64,000 nt of DNA from JAEUPI01 sp963814435 (GCA_963814435.1 CAWFCV010000035.1:186001-250000), one strand, 5' to 3'; numbered from the stretch's first letter, positions 1 to 8,818 are shown. Notes: generated by a model not told the origin, from the sequence alone. Numbers and translations: made by a program.

Positions 1-306
1 GAGTTCAGGCCAGGTTGGATCCCACAACCACAGCGCGCATCCGCACCGGGAACAGAAGTAGCGTCTGGCGCTGCTTGGGCGCGGGCTTGCGCCGTTCTCG
101 CGGGGCAGCAGCGCACGGTAGATGCGCAGATGGCGCTTGCCGCGCACTTTCATGGACTGTGTTGCGGCGCCGAGATTGATTGCGTATCCGCCTGCCCCGG
201 CAGTCTTGCGGCAGACCGAGCAATAGCAGCGCATGAAGGGCATCGGCGAATCCGACTCGACGGAAAACGTCACGCTGCCGCAATGACATGAACCTTCCAG
301 GCGCAT
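1..306 (-). CDS. GFA-family (CENP-V/GFA fold) zinc protein, 3' end outside window
   Basis: The reading frame starts at ATG 306 and is still open at base 1, so only about the first 102 residues are present. The Cys pattern of the GFA fold is clear: SCHCGSV near residues 6-12, CYCSVCRK near 25-32 and CSRCGC near 90-95, all expected to bind zinc. The family is named after glutathione-dependent formaldehyde-activating enzyme, but most members have no proven activity, so no reaction is assigned. It stands alone, downstream of a broken metallo-beta-lactamase fragment on the same strand. The family call is secure; function is unknown. Confidence 0.8.
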   Translation of the reverse strand, partial: MRLEGSCHCGSVTFSVESDSPMPFMRCYCSVCRKTAGAGGYAINLGAATQSMKVRGKRHLRIYRALLPRENGASPRPSSARRYFCSRCGCALWLWDPTWPEL

Positions 307-330
307 GGTGTGCTTCTCCGTGTCGGGTGT

Positions 331-450
331 TCAGGATTCCATGCGGTGAGGCCAGTCGCGGTCTGCGGCCTCGAATTCAATCGACGCCGCGAATCCCCAG
401 TCCTGTTGTAGTGCCGAGGTGCGTCCGAACGAGTCGTGGAGAATCGTGAT
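331..450 (-). pseudogene. Remnant of a metallo-beta-lactamase-fold hydrolase (N-terminal scrap)
   Basis: About 26 residues resemble the start of MBL-fold hydrolases: ITILHDSFGR, then QDWGFAASIEF. In intact relatives this is followed by a loop and the LFDTG strand. Here the match stops abruptly and the frame ends in EAADRDWPHRMES and a stop at 331. No in-frame ATG lies at the expected position and none of the HxHxDH metal motif is present. It lies between the GFA and BLUF genes and is best read as a leftover of a deletion. The match is short, so confidence is limited. Confidence 0.4.
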
Positions 451-508
451 CCCATTCCTGCCCAAGCTGCCTCCGGTACCGTCCACGGCTTGCGGGCTGC
501 ACGGCGAC

Positions 509-934
509 TCAAGTTCTGAGTGCCTGCAGGATGCCTCTGGCGACACCCGCAAGTCGCTGTGGGTGTTGATCAATGTCCGCGAGAATCTCGTCCATCGTCG
601 CGGTTCCCGCAAGTCCCGCCCAGGCAGACAGCTGCTCTGGTGTGGCGTTCAAGTACGCCATTCTCCAACTGTGAAAGGCCGCCTCATCCACCTCCAACTG
701 AGAGAAGACCTTGAGGGAGCTGTGCCGGGTATCCAGCGCAATGCTCTTCAGCAAATCGAGCACTGTGTCCTTGGCGCCTTCCAGAATCTGCAGGAAGACG
801 CCGTCCACATAGATCAATACTCCTGTGATGTCGCGCAGTTCGTTGCCCGTGCGTGCATCGACGAGAATCTTCTCGAGATCACCTACTGCCATCGGCTGAG
901 TGGCCTGAGACGAATAGACGAGCTGGTAAGGCAT
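509..934 (-). CDS. BLUF-domain blue-light sensor, stand-alone
   Basis: A 141-residue protein that is essentially one BLUF domain plus a short C-terminal helix. Visible flavin-pocket residues are the Tyr in QLVYSS near residue 7, Asn in TGNELRDITG, Gln in FLQILEG, and the Trp/Met pair in HSWRMAY. BLUF proteins bind FAD and respond to blue light by rearranging hydrogen bonds around the Tyr and Gln. No output domain is attached, so it should act by protein contact on an unlinked partner. It is a single-gene unit transcribed away from nrdJ. Confidence 0.9.
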   Translation of the reverse strand: MPYQLVYSSQATQPMAVGDLEKILVDARTGNELRDITGVLIYVDGVFLQILEGAKDTVLDLLKSIALDTRHSSLKVFSQLEVDEAAFHSWRMAYLNATPEQLSAWAGLAGTATMDEILADIDQHPQRLAGVARGILQALRT

Positions 935-1158
935 TTGTTCCTCACTGGATCGGCTTGGTCGGGCGCTCTTGATGTCAGTCTAGCGGGACCGCAGGATCTC
1001 ACCGACCATTCGAATGGCCACGGGCTCGTCGGGGCGGGGCGGTTGGTCGCCGATGAGCTGGCGCTCCGTCCTCTTTTGGTGCCGGCGCAACACTGGTGCC
1101 GTGGCGGCGCTGATGCGCGTCAAACTCGCGCGGCGAATTGGTGTCGAAGTCGTTACAG

Positions 1159-1206
1159 ACACTAAATCTAGTGGTCATTCGGCTCGACTTACGCTACACC
1201 TAGCGT
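1159..1206 (+). promoter_or_regulatory. Tandem NrdR boxes upstream of nrdJ
   Basis: Two copies of the NrdR operator are seen: ACACTAAATCTAGTGG at 1159-1174 and ACGCTACACCTAGCGT at 1191-1206. Both have the CTA-N4-TAG core; the first matches the consensus acaCwAtATaTwGtgt at 14 of 16 positions. Their starts are 32 bp apart, about three helical turns, the usual arrangement for NrdR dimers. NrdR is the nucleotide-responsive repressor of ribonucleotide reductase genes. The boxes lie about 165-210 bp before the nrdJ start, so the mRNA should have a leader. Confidence 0.8.
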
Positions 1207-1307
1207 CCCGGCCAATTTTCAACCGACGCGCGAAAGCCCGCTTTCGAAGCGTCGGTTTGGGCCCGAAGCCGGTGGCGGTGGCGGCGGGTGCCGCACACTG
1301 CAGACCA

Positions 1308-1337
1308 GGGCCAGGACGGCACGACGCATCCTGGCCC
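1308..1337 (+). other. Perfect 9-bp hairpin in the nrdJ leader
   Basis: GGGCCAGGA at 1308-1316 and TCCTGGCCC at 1329-1337 form a perfect stem with a 12-nt loop, followed by a short A-run and the nrdJ ribosome binding site. It is too close to the start codon to be a normal terminator. It could influence leader structure or translation. I see no full cobalamin riboswitch signature around it. Confidence 0.45.
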
Positions 1338-1368
1338 GCTCACCCAAAAAATGTCGACAGGAGACACG

Positions 1369-4300
1369 ATGGCGAAGACCGCCCGGCCACACGGGCCAAC
1401 CAGCAAAGAGACGCCGGCCACGGCGCCAGCAGCCGCCTTGCCGGCGCAGCCGATCAGCGAAGAGGTGCTGCTCGAGAAGTACGCCAAGGGCGACGAGCGC
1501 AGCGCCGACGACGTGCGCGCGCGCGTGGCCCGCGCGCTGGCCGCGATCGAGGCCCCGTCGATGCGCACGCAGTGGGAATCGAAGTTCTTCGATGCGCAGC
1601 GCCGCGGCTTCATTCCGGCCGGCCGCATCGACTCGGCCGCCGGCACCGCGCTCGGCGCCACGCTGATCAACTGCTTCGTGCAGCCGGTCGGCGACTCGAT
1701 CGCTCAGCCCGAGGAGGGCTATCCGGGCATCTACACCGCGCTGACCGAGGCCGCCGAGACGATGCGCCGCGGCGGCGGCGTGGGCTACGACTTCTCGCGC
1801 ATCCGGCCCAAGGGCGCATGGGTCGGCACCACGCAATCGAGCGCGTCGGGGCCGGTGAGCTACATGCGCGTGTTCGATCGCAGCTGCGAGACGGTGGAGT
1901 CCGCCGGCAGCCGGCGCGGCGCGCAGATGGGCGTGCTGCGCTGCGACCACCCGGACATCGAGGATTTCATCCACGCCAAGGACCGTGGCGACCTGACCAA
2001 CTTCAACATCTCGGTGGGCGTGACCGACGCATTCATGCGCGCGGTGGAGTCCGACGCCGAGATCGAGCTGGTGCACCGCGCCGAGCCCGGCCAGGCGCAA
2101 AAGACCGCCGGCGCCTCGCGGCGCGCCGACGGCCTGTGGGTCTATCGCCGCCCGCGCGCGCGCGACCTGTGGGACCAGATCATGCGCTCGACCTACGACC
2201 ATGCCGAGCCCGGCGTGCTGTTCATCGACCGCATCAATGCCGACAACAACCTCGGCTATTGCGAGCGCATCGATTCGACGAATCCATGCGTCACCGGCGC
2301 TACGCGGCTCGCGACGCAGCACGGCATGGTGCCGATCGCTGAGTTGCAGGCCAATGCTGCGGCGATCGAGGCCACGGTGGATCGTCGGGCGCTCGACGGC
2401 CAGACGCGCGGCGTGGAGGTGCGGCCGGCCGCACCGGCATTCGTGACCGCTCGGGATGCGCAGGCCTTTCGTGTCGTCACGTGTGAGGGTTACGAGCTCG
2501 AAGCGACGGCCTGGCATGAGGTCTATACGAATCGAGGGAAGTTGAAGGTTGCCGACCTGCAGCTCGGCGACGAGATCTGGGTGCAGTCCGGCAAGGGGCA
2601 GTTCGGTGCCCAGGGCAGCGAAGCGCTCGGCGTGCTGCTCGGTTCGATCACCGGCGACGGCCACTTCACCAACCGCGGCAAGGGCCAGGAAGCAGCGGTC
2701 GTCAACCTGTGGAACGAAGAGCGCGCGCTCGCCGACGTGATCACGCAGACGGTAAATCTGCTGATCGCCGGCCCGCGCTTGCGCCGCGCGGCTACAGCGT
2801 GTCTGCGGTCGCGGTGCCGTCGCGCAACCACGTGTTCATCCGCTCGGTCCTGCTCGCTCGTGCGCTGGCCGCATACGGCTTCAATCGCGCGACCAAGCTT
2901 CGCGTGCCCGAGGTCGTGTGGCGCGGCAGCGAGGCCTGTGTGCGCGGCTACCTGCGCGGCCTGTTCCAGACCGACGGCACGGTCAACGTCTCGGGCAACA
3001 GCCTCGCCTGCTCGGTTCGCTTGACCTCGGTGCAGCGCCCGCTGCTTCAGGACGTGCAGGTGCTACTCGCGAATTTTGGCGTGTTCTCGCGCATCCATCA
3101 GCGCAAGAAGGCGGGCAAGAAGTTCATGCCCAACGGCGCGGGCGGCCTGAGCGAATACGACTGTAAGACGCTGCATGAGCTGATCGTCGATGGCGAGTCG
3201 CGCGAGGTCTTCATGCGCGAGATCGGCTTCCTGCTGCCGGCCAAGCGCGAGAAGTACGAGGCTTGGGTGAAGGATAAGGCGCTGCTCAAGCAGCAGCGTT
3301 TCGCGGCGCGCGTGTCGGCCATCGAGCCGATCGGCCGGCACACGGTGTACGACACGACGCAACCGCATCACAACACCGTCATCTTCAATGGCCTGGTGTC
3401 AGGGCAATGCGGCGAACAGCCACTTCCCGCCTACGGCTGCTGCTGCCTCGGCTCGATCGACCTGACGTTCTTCGTCGAGTCGGCGTTCGAGGCGAATGCG
3501 CGTTTCGACGACGCCGGCTTCGTCGAGGTGGTGAAGGTCGCGGTGCGCATGCTCGACAACGTGCTCGACTCCACCGTGTGGCCGTTGCCGCAGCAGCTGG
3601 ACGAAGCACGCGCCAAGCGCCGCGTCGGCCTGGGCTTCACCGGCCTGGGCGACGCGCTGATCATGCTCGGCCTGCGCTACGACACCGAAGGCGCGCGCGC
3701 CGAGGCCGCGCGCATCGCCGAGGTGATGCGCGACGCGGCCTACGAGGCCTCGGTGGAGCTGGCGCGCGAACGCGGCGCGTTCCCGCTGTTCAATGCCGAC
3801 CTGTACCTGTCGCGCGGCAGCTTCGCGTCGCGCCTGCCGCAACCGTTGAAGGACAAGATCCGTGCCCACGGCGTGCGCAACTCGCACCTGCTGTCGATCG
3901 CGCCCACCGGCACCATCAGCCTGGCCTTTGCCGACAACGCCAGCAACGGCATCGAGCCGCCGTTCAGCTGGAGCTACACGCGGCGCAAGCGCGAGGTCGA
4001 CGGCGGCTACAAGGAGTACGCGGTCGAGGACCACGCCTGGCGCCTGTACCGGCATCTCAAGGGCGCCGACGCGCCGCTGACCGACGCCTTCGTCACCGCG
4101 CTCGAGATGAGCGCCGAGAACCACGCGGCGATGGTGGCCGCGGTGGCGCCGTTCATCGACACGTCGATCAGCAAGACGGTCAACGTGCCGGCGGACTATC
4201 CGTACGCGGATTTCCAGGGCCTGTACTTCACCGCGTGGAAGGCGGGCCTGAAGGGTTTGGCCACCTACCGGCCGAACGCGGTGTTGGGGTCGGTGCTCAG

Positions 4301-5420
4301 CGTCGAGCCGGCCAAGGCAGCGACACCGCAGCTGGTGGCCGGCGGCGACGGCGCCAACCAGCGCCTGCGCGTCGAGCGCCTGCCGGCGCCGGTGCTGGCG
4401 TCGCTGCGCTGGCCGAGCCGGCCGGATTTTCCCGGCGGCAACCCGGCCTGGAGCTACATGATCCAGTACCCGCACGGCGAATTCTCGCTGTTCGTCGGCG
4501 AGCTGCCGGCCGAGGCCGGCCCCGAGTCGGGCCTGTTCGCGCGCAACCTGCCGTTCGAGGTGTGGGTCAACGGTGCCGAGCAGCCGCGCTCGATGGCCGC
4601 GCTGGCCAAGACGCTGTCGATGGACATGCGCGCCAACGATGCCGCCTGGTTGCGCCTGAAGCTCGAAGCGTTGGCCACCGTGGCCGAGGAGCGCTCGTTC
4701 GAGATGCCGATGCCGCCGCACGGCGAGGCGCGGCTGTTCCCGGGTGTGGTGGCCGCCACCGCCGCGGTGATTCGCTGGCGTTGCGAACAGCTCGGCGCGC
4801 TGCAGGAGGGCGGCTCGACGCCGGTGCTCGACGCGATGTTCAGCCGCGACGAGCCGCGCACCGGCACCTCGGGCACGCTGGCCTGGGCGGTGGACGTGTC
4901 CAACCCGGCCAGCGGCGAGGCGTTCACGGTCACGCTGAAGGAAGTGCAGCTGCCGGCCGTCGAGGGCGGCGGCTTCGTCACGCGCCCGTGCGCGATCGGC
5001 TTCTCGGGCAACTACCCGCGCGCGCTCGACGGCCTGGCGCGGCTGCTGTCGCTCGACATGCGCGTGATGGACCCGGCGTGGATCGGTATGAAGCTGCGCA
5101 AGCTGCTCAACGTCGGCGAGCCGCTGGGCCACTTCATGGCCCCGGTGCCCGGCGAGCGGCGCCAGCAGCTGTGGCCGTCGACGGTGGCCTACATCGCGCA
5201 GCTGGTCATCCACCGCTACGCGATGCTCGGCGTGCTCGACGAAGGCGGCTTCCCGCTCAACGCGATGGGCATCCTGCAGTCGCCGAGCGACAAGCCGCGC
5301 ATCGGCGCCGCCGCGCCGATGGCCGGCGCACGCTGCCCCGAGTGCGGCAACGCGACGCTGATCCACAAGGACGGGTGCGAGTTCTGCACGGCTTGCGGGT
5401 ATATCGGGGCGTGCGGGTGA
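1369..5420 (+). CDS. nrdJ: Adenosylcobalamin-dependent (class II) ribonucleotide reductase, intein-containing, one net frame break
   Basis: Reduces ribonucleotides to deoxyribonucleotides using a B12-generated thiyl radical. ATG 1369 is chosen because AGGAG lies 5 nt upstream. The first extein (about 306 residues) carries INCFVQP with the first redox Cys. The second (about 670 residues, from 3408) starts with the active-site CGEQ, then PTGTISL, two TSCPD-like modules near 4480-4680 and 4915-5120, and ends in a zinc-ribbon-like CPEC...CTAC tail. The active-site loop NPCGEQ is split by an intein at 2287-3407. Within the intein the frame changes around 2765-2800 (net -1). Two single inserted bases, or one deleted base, would explain it. 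If real, no full enzyme could be made. NrdR boxes lie upstream. Confidence 0.93.
2287..3407 (+). other. LAGLIDADG intein in NrdJ, C-terminal Gly-Gln
   Basis: Inserted between NP and CGEQ of the NrdJ active site. It starts with Cys (CVTGATRL, block A) and has a TAWH block B near 2505-2520. Two endonuclease dodecapeptides follow: LGSITGDGHF near 2638-2670 and LRGLFQTDGTV near 2955-2987. It ends HHNTVIFNGLVSGQ before Cys+1. The last residue is Gln instead of Asn and the penultimate residue is Gly instead of His, a known but uncommon type. Cys+1 is the residue corresponding to the thiyl-radical cysteine of ribonucleotide reductases. Length is about 373 residues. A frame break near 2765-2800 falls between the two endonuclease motifs; splicing blocks on both sides look intact. 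Confidence 0.9.
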
Positions 5421-5515
5421 AGCGATTCTCGGCAGCAGTGGTCTGCGTGTCGGGTGAAAGGGCCGCGCTGCAGATCGGATGAGGGTCGTGTCGCGCGGGC
5501 GCAGACTCCTCATCG

Positions 5516-6190
5516 TCAGTCGGCATCGCTCCCCTCGGGCCGCCAACTGCCGAGCATCATCACCACATACCCGGCCATCGGCGCATCGTCGCCGTCCATG
5601 CCTGCCACCGCGGCGTCAGCGTAAGGCCATGCGGGTCGCGGCCGCAGCCTGAACACTCTGGGCAGCCCGTAGCGCACCAGCAGCATGTTGGCCAACAGCC
5701 GGGCCGTGCGGCCGTTGCCATTACCGAACGGGTGAATGCGGGCCCATTCGTTGTGCGCCCAGCCAACCACCTCGGCAACCTCGAACACGTCGCCTTCGTT
5801 GTCCGGCATTCGACCTCGAGGGATGCGTGCGTCCAGCGCGTCGCACTCTTGCCTCAGCGCGTCGATGAATTTCTGGCACTCGCGGGCCACGTTGGCCGGA
5901 TGCTCGCCCCACAGCAGCCGCTCGCCGTCGGGCACGGCCACGTTGATGTGCCGCAGCTTGGCACTGCCGCGCAACTGCCCAAAGAAGTCCTGCGCCTGTG
6001 GCTTGCGGCCTTGTTCGTCGGCGGGAATGTCTGCCTCCGGAACGTCCAGGCCTGCCATGGTCGCGGCGTGCCACGCCTGGATCATCTCGACGGTGATCGG
6101 CTCGCGTGCGATCGCCTGCGCGGTGGCCTGTGCCTGTGCCCGCTGCAGATTGGCCCGAAGTTGCGGACTGTCTTCGTCCCAGTGCGGCAT
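5516..6190 (-). CDS. Fic-domain protein (probable AMP transferase, toxin of a TA pair)
   Basis: A 224-residue protein with the complete Fic motif HPFGNGNGRTAR near residues 153-164. It contains the catalytic His, the acidic/Gly anion loop and the closing Arg, so it should be able to transfer AMP (or another nucleotide moiety) to a hydroxyl side chain. ATG 6190 is preferred; a TTG at 6205 would overlap the upstream gene's stop. The preceding gene encodes a ribbon-helix-helix protein carrying a candidate Fic-inhibitory motif, so the two probably form a toxin-antitoxin pair. The C-terminus also contains SWRPEG, which fits the (S/T)xxxE(G/N) inhibitory pattern, although the proline makes a helix doubtful. 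The target is unknown. Confidence 0.85.
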   Translation of the reverse strand: MPHWDEDSPQLRANLQRAQAQATAQAIAREPITVEMIQAWHAATMAGLDVPEADIPADEQGRKPQAQDFFGQLRGSAKLRHINVAVPDGERLLWGEHPANVARECQKFIDALRQECDALDARIPRGRMPDNEGDVFEVAEVVGWAHNEWARIHPFGNGNGRTARLLANMLLVRYGLPRVFRLRPRPAWPYADAAVAGMDGDDAPMAGYVVMMLGSWRPEGSDAD

Positions 6191-6201
6191 GCGCGCCGGC
6201 C

Positions 6202-6717
6202 TCAACGAGCGCGTCGGCGCGAGCGGCTGTTCGCTTCGCGCCGGGGCGCGGGGCTGCGGTCGGCGACCATGCGGCCTTCGATCGGGTCGCTGCGCGCGTG
6301 CGTGGCTTCCTCGGCGGCAATCTGCTCGGCCTGCGCGGCGTAGGTTTGGTCGATCGCGTGGTACTGGCGGATGCGGTCGAGCGCGGCTCGCAGATCGTGC
6401 TCGATGGTCTTCACCCGCTCGGCGACATACAGAGCCACCGCTTCGTTGACGAGCTTGTTCATCGTCACGCCGGTGGTGCGCCTGATGAGCACCAGCCCGC
6501 GGCGAACAGCCGGGTCCAGGCGCAATGTCGTGGCGACCGTTTCATCGGGCGTTCCGCCGGGCTCCGACCCTGCCACTGCGTCGACTGCCGAGACCGCGCG
6601 CACAACCTTGGCCTTGGCGATGCGCCCGGCCACGGCCTGGGCGGCCTGCCGTTCGGCGCTCGTCGTCCGGCTTTTCTTGAAGGCCGGTGCGCGGGCCGGC
6701 GGGGCTTTCGTGACCAT
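6202..6717 (-). CDS. Ribbon-helix-helix-like antitoxin with a Fic-inhibitory motif
   Basis: ATG 6717 is preceded by GAGGA 8 nt upstream; 171 residues. The Lys/Ala-rich N-terminus is followed by a ribbon-helix-helix-like segment near residues 61-100 (TTLRLDPAVRRGL... GVTMNKLVNEAVALYV) and a long helix. Residues 143-148 read SDPIEG, matching (S/T)xxxE(G/N). In class I Fic antitoxins such as VbhA this motif blocks the Fic ATP site. The gene ends 11 nt before fic. DNA binding and Fic inhibition in one protein would make it an autoregulating antitoxin. The fold is inferred from pattern only. Confidence 0.65.
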   Translation of the reverse strand: MVTKAPPARAPAFKKSRTTSAERQAAQAVAGRIAKAKVVRAVSAVDAVAGSEPGGTPDETVATTLRLDPAVRRGLVLIRRTTGVTMNKLVNEAVALYVAERVKTIEHDLRAALDRIRQYHAIDQTYAAQAEQIAAEEATHARSDPIEGRMVADRSPAPRREANSRSRRRAR

Positions 6718-6768
6718 GGTCTGGTGTCCTCGGCGGTGGGCGCATCCGACACGGACGCAGACCGCACC

Positions 6769-6803
6769 AACCCAATGATACCAATCGCTGGGTTTGACGC
6801 CAA
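6769..6803 (-). promoter_or_regulatory. Promoter and putative operator of the RHH-fic pair
   Basis: Reading the minus strand, TTGGCG (6803-6798), a 17-bp spacer and TATCAT (6780-6775) form a good sigma-70 promoter, with a TG just before the -10. The inverted repeat AACCCA...TGGGTT (arms 6769-6774 and 6789-6794) encloses the -10, where a ribbon-helix-helix repressor could bind. Start of translation is 58 nt downstream of the -10. The rest of 6804-7062 holds only the FNR-like site given separately. Confidence 0.5.
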
Positions 6804-6959
6804 TAGTACATTTCGATGTTGCAGGCAACCCTGGCTGAGGCCGCCACCAGCCGCGAACGGTCGTGGTCTGACGCGGCGCGTCGATCGACCCGATCGAGCG
6901 GATCGATTACATGCCGCTGTTGCCACGTGGCCGATTCGGTCGGACCGCTTGCCGCCTGA

Positions 6960-6973
6960 TTGACGAGCCTCAA
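6960..6973 (+). promoter_or_regulatory. FNR/ANR-like site upstream of the haem-type lipoprotein gene
   Basis: TTGACGAGCCTCAA matches the FNR/ANR consensus TTGAT-N4-ATCAA at 8 of 10 positions, 90 bp before the GTG start at 7063. It would be consistent with oxygen-controlled expression of a redox protein. A two-mismatch site could also arise by chance. Confidence 0.35.
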
Positions 6974-7062
6974 TGACCGAGGCGCGGTCGCGCGCACGAT
7001 GGCCTCAGTCCGCGGGCCTGTGAAAACCGCAGCCACATTTCCAATCCATCCGGAGAACCATC

Positions 7063-8130
7063 GTGAACAAGAAGTCCAACCTGTCGCTTTCTGCCGTGGC
7101 AACGGCCGCCGTGCTGCTTGCTGCAGCCTGCACGTCGGTGCAAGAGAAAGCCCCACCCAACACGCTCGTGGCCGCCAAGGTGGCGACCGCGCCGAATCTT
7201 GCGGCCGGCGTATCGGATCCGGCCTGGGCGGCGGCGCGGCCGCTGACGGTGGAGTTGACCGGCGGTGCGAACTTCGGCGCCAAGCCGGGCGAGAAGGGCG
7301 AAACCAAGACGACGCTGAAGGCGGTGTATTCGTCCGACATGCTCTACCTGCTGATCCAGTACGCCGACCCCACCAACAGCAAGCGGCGCGGCCCCTATCA
7401 GAAGCAGGCCGACGGCTCGTGGAAGAAGCTGACCGATCCGCAGGACAAGGGCGGCGACGACAACGTCTACTACGAAGACAAGTGGGCGATGATCTGGCCG
7501 ATCGGCAACTCGATCAAGGCCTGGGACAAGGAAGGTTGTGCGGCGCTGTGCCACGAAGGGGAGACCAAGCCCTACGGCAACAAGTACACGCTGCGCGAAG
7601 GCGAGATGGCCGACATGTGGCACATGAAGGGCAGTCGCACCGCGCCGTGGGGCTTCGTCGACGACCAGTACGTGGACCACACGCGTTACGACAAGCAGGC
7701 CAGCCCCAACGCCGGGCGCAAGAGCGATCCCGGCACCGCCACCGGCGAGTACAACGCCTTCCCGCTGGTGGACGGCAAGCCGCAGTACATGTCGCGCGAC
7801 GGCAAGCCGACGAATGCCGGCGGCACCGAGTACATCAAGCGCGGCGACGAGGTGCCGTTCGACGACAGCCGGTTCAAGCCCGGCGACGAGGTGGCGTCGT
7901 TCATCATCAATCGGCTGCAGGGCGACCGGGCCGACATCCGCGTGGCGGCCAGCTGGAACAACGGCATGCACACCTCGGTGGTCAGCCGCAAGCTGGTGAC
8001 CGGCAGCAAGTTCGACGTGCAGTTCTCCGACCTGACGGCGCGCTACGGCTTCGGCATCTCGGCCTTCGACAACGCGCAGGTGCGTCACGCCACGGTGGAC
8101 GACCCGCTGTACCTGGTGTTCGGCAAGTAG
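7063..8130 (+). CDS. Periplasmic lipoprotein with ethylbenzene-dehydrogenase-related haem-binding domain
   Basis: GTG 7063 follows CGGAGA by 6 nt. The N-terminus is a lipoprotein signal with lipobox LAAAC near residue 23. The body (about residues 45-355) resembles the EB_dh domain found in haem subunits of type II DMSO-reductase-family enzymes (EbdC, DdhC, SerC), which bind haem through Met and Lys ligands. A CAALCH sequence near residues 162-167 looks like a haem-c site but is CX3CH rather than CX2CH. The gene converges with the molybdoenzyme operon at 8173-12257. It may be an electron-transfer partner of that enzyme, although it is on the other strand. Confidence 0.75.
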   Translation: MNKKSNLSLSAVATAAVLLAAACTSVQEKAPPNTLVAAKVATAPNLAAGVSDPAWAAARPLTVELTGGANFGAKPGEKGETKTTLKAVYSSDMLYLLIQYADPTNSKRRGPYQKQADGSWKKLTDPQDKGGDDNVYYEDKWAMIWPIGNSIKAWDKEGCAALCHEGETKPYGNKYTLREGEMADMWHMKGSRTAPWGFVDDQYVDHTRYDKQASPNAGRKSDPGTATGEYNAFPLVDGKPQYMSRDGKPTNAGGTEYIKRGDEVPFDDSRFKPGDEVASFIINRLQGDRADIRVAASWNNGMHTSVVSRKLVTGSKFDVQFSDLTARYGFGISAFDNAQVRHATVDDPLYLVFGK

Positions 8131-8172
8131 CCGGCGGCGCCACATCTGCGGCCACCCGTGGCCGCAGATGCG

Positions 8173-8818
8173 TCAATGGTCCGCTTTGGCGTCGCGCTCC
8201 ATCAGGCGAACGAAGCGCTCGGTGAGTTCGGCAAGCTCGCGATAGAACGCGGTCTGGGCGCCGGCCTTCACGGCCGCCGTGAAGGGCCCGATCCAGGCGC
8301 CGAGGTGCTGGTCGAGGAATCGGCTCTGCAAGCCGCTGCGAACCCGACAAGGCATCGGTGTCACCCAGGTGCCGGCGCCTGGTTCTGCGTGAACGTCAGC
8401 AGGTAGAGGAACTCGAGCTCCGACCGCGACGTGGTCGGGCAGTTCGCGGAAGTCCTCGTCGATCTCGAAGCCGCCCTCCTCGTAGAGCTGCAGCACCGCC
8501 ATCGTCGAGTCCTGCATCAGCGTGTTCTCGCCGCTCAGCCAGACCGAGCCGTAGGGCTTGGCGAGCGGCGTGCACCGGGCCGAGGAAAAGGCGCGTGTAA
8601 TCGACGAGCAGGGCCTGCGGGTCCTCGGCCGCGAACGCCTCGCCCAGCCGGCGCGCGCTGCGCCGCGAGGTCCGGGTCGAGCCGCGTCGGCGGCGTCGAG
8701 CATCGAATCGAAGAGCCTTCTCTTCGGCGAACTCCGGGCCGGGCTCGTAGTAGCAGGCCGCCAGGAAGCGGCAGAGGTCCTCGCGGGCGGCGCCCTGGTC
8801 CGGGTCGTATTGCGGCAT
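8173..8818 (-). CDS. TorD/DmsD-family molybdoenzyme chaperone (frame breaks)
   Basis: Starts at ATG 8818 (MPQYDPDQ) and ends at 8173. Across frames it gives a TorD-like all-helical protein: REDLCRFLAACYYEPGPEF, then DYTRLFLGP, then YGSVWL and the elements EEGGFEIDEDF and ELPDHVAVE, ending in LTERFVRLMERDAKADH. TorD proteins hold the apo catalytic subunit until cofactor is loaded and Tat export occurs. Single-base breaks lie near 8710, 8575, 8425 and 8360. No piece contains an internal stop in its proper frame, so these look like sequence errors. It is the last gene of the alpha-beta-chaperone operon. Confidence 0.75.

Noticed and set aside
1208..1368. Cobalamin riboswitch before the B12-dependent reductase
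   Set aside because: I found a hairpin and some GC-rich blocks but not the conserved B12-box and core sequences. An Infernal search with the cobalamin model would settle it.
1219..2664. Long open frame opposite nrdJ (minus strand), and similar ones opposite 3399-5420
   Set aside because: These mirror the coding strand of a clear gene in very GC-rich DNA, give Arg/Ala/His-rich low-complexity proteins and have no family motif.
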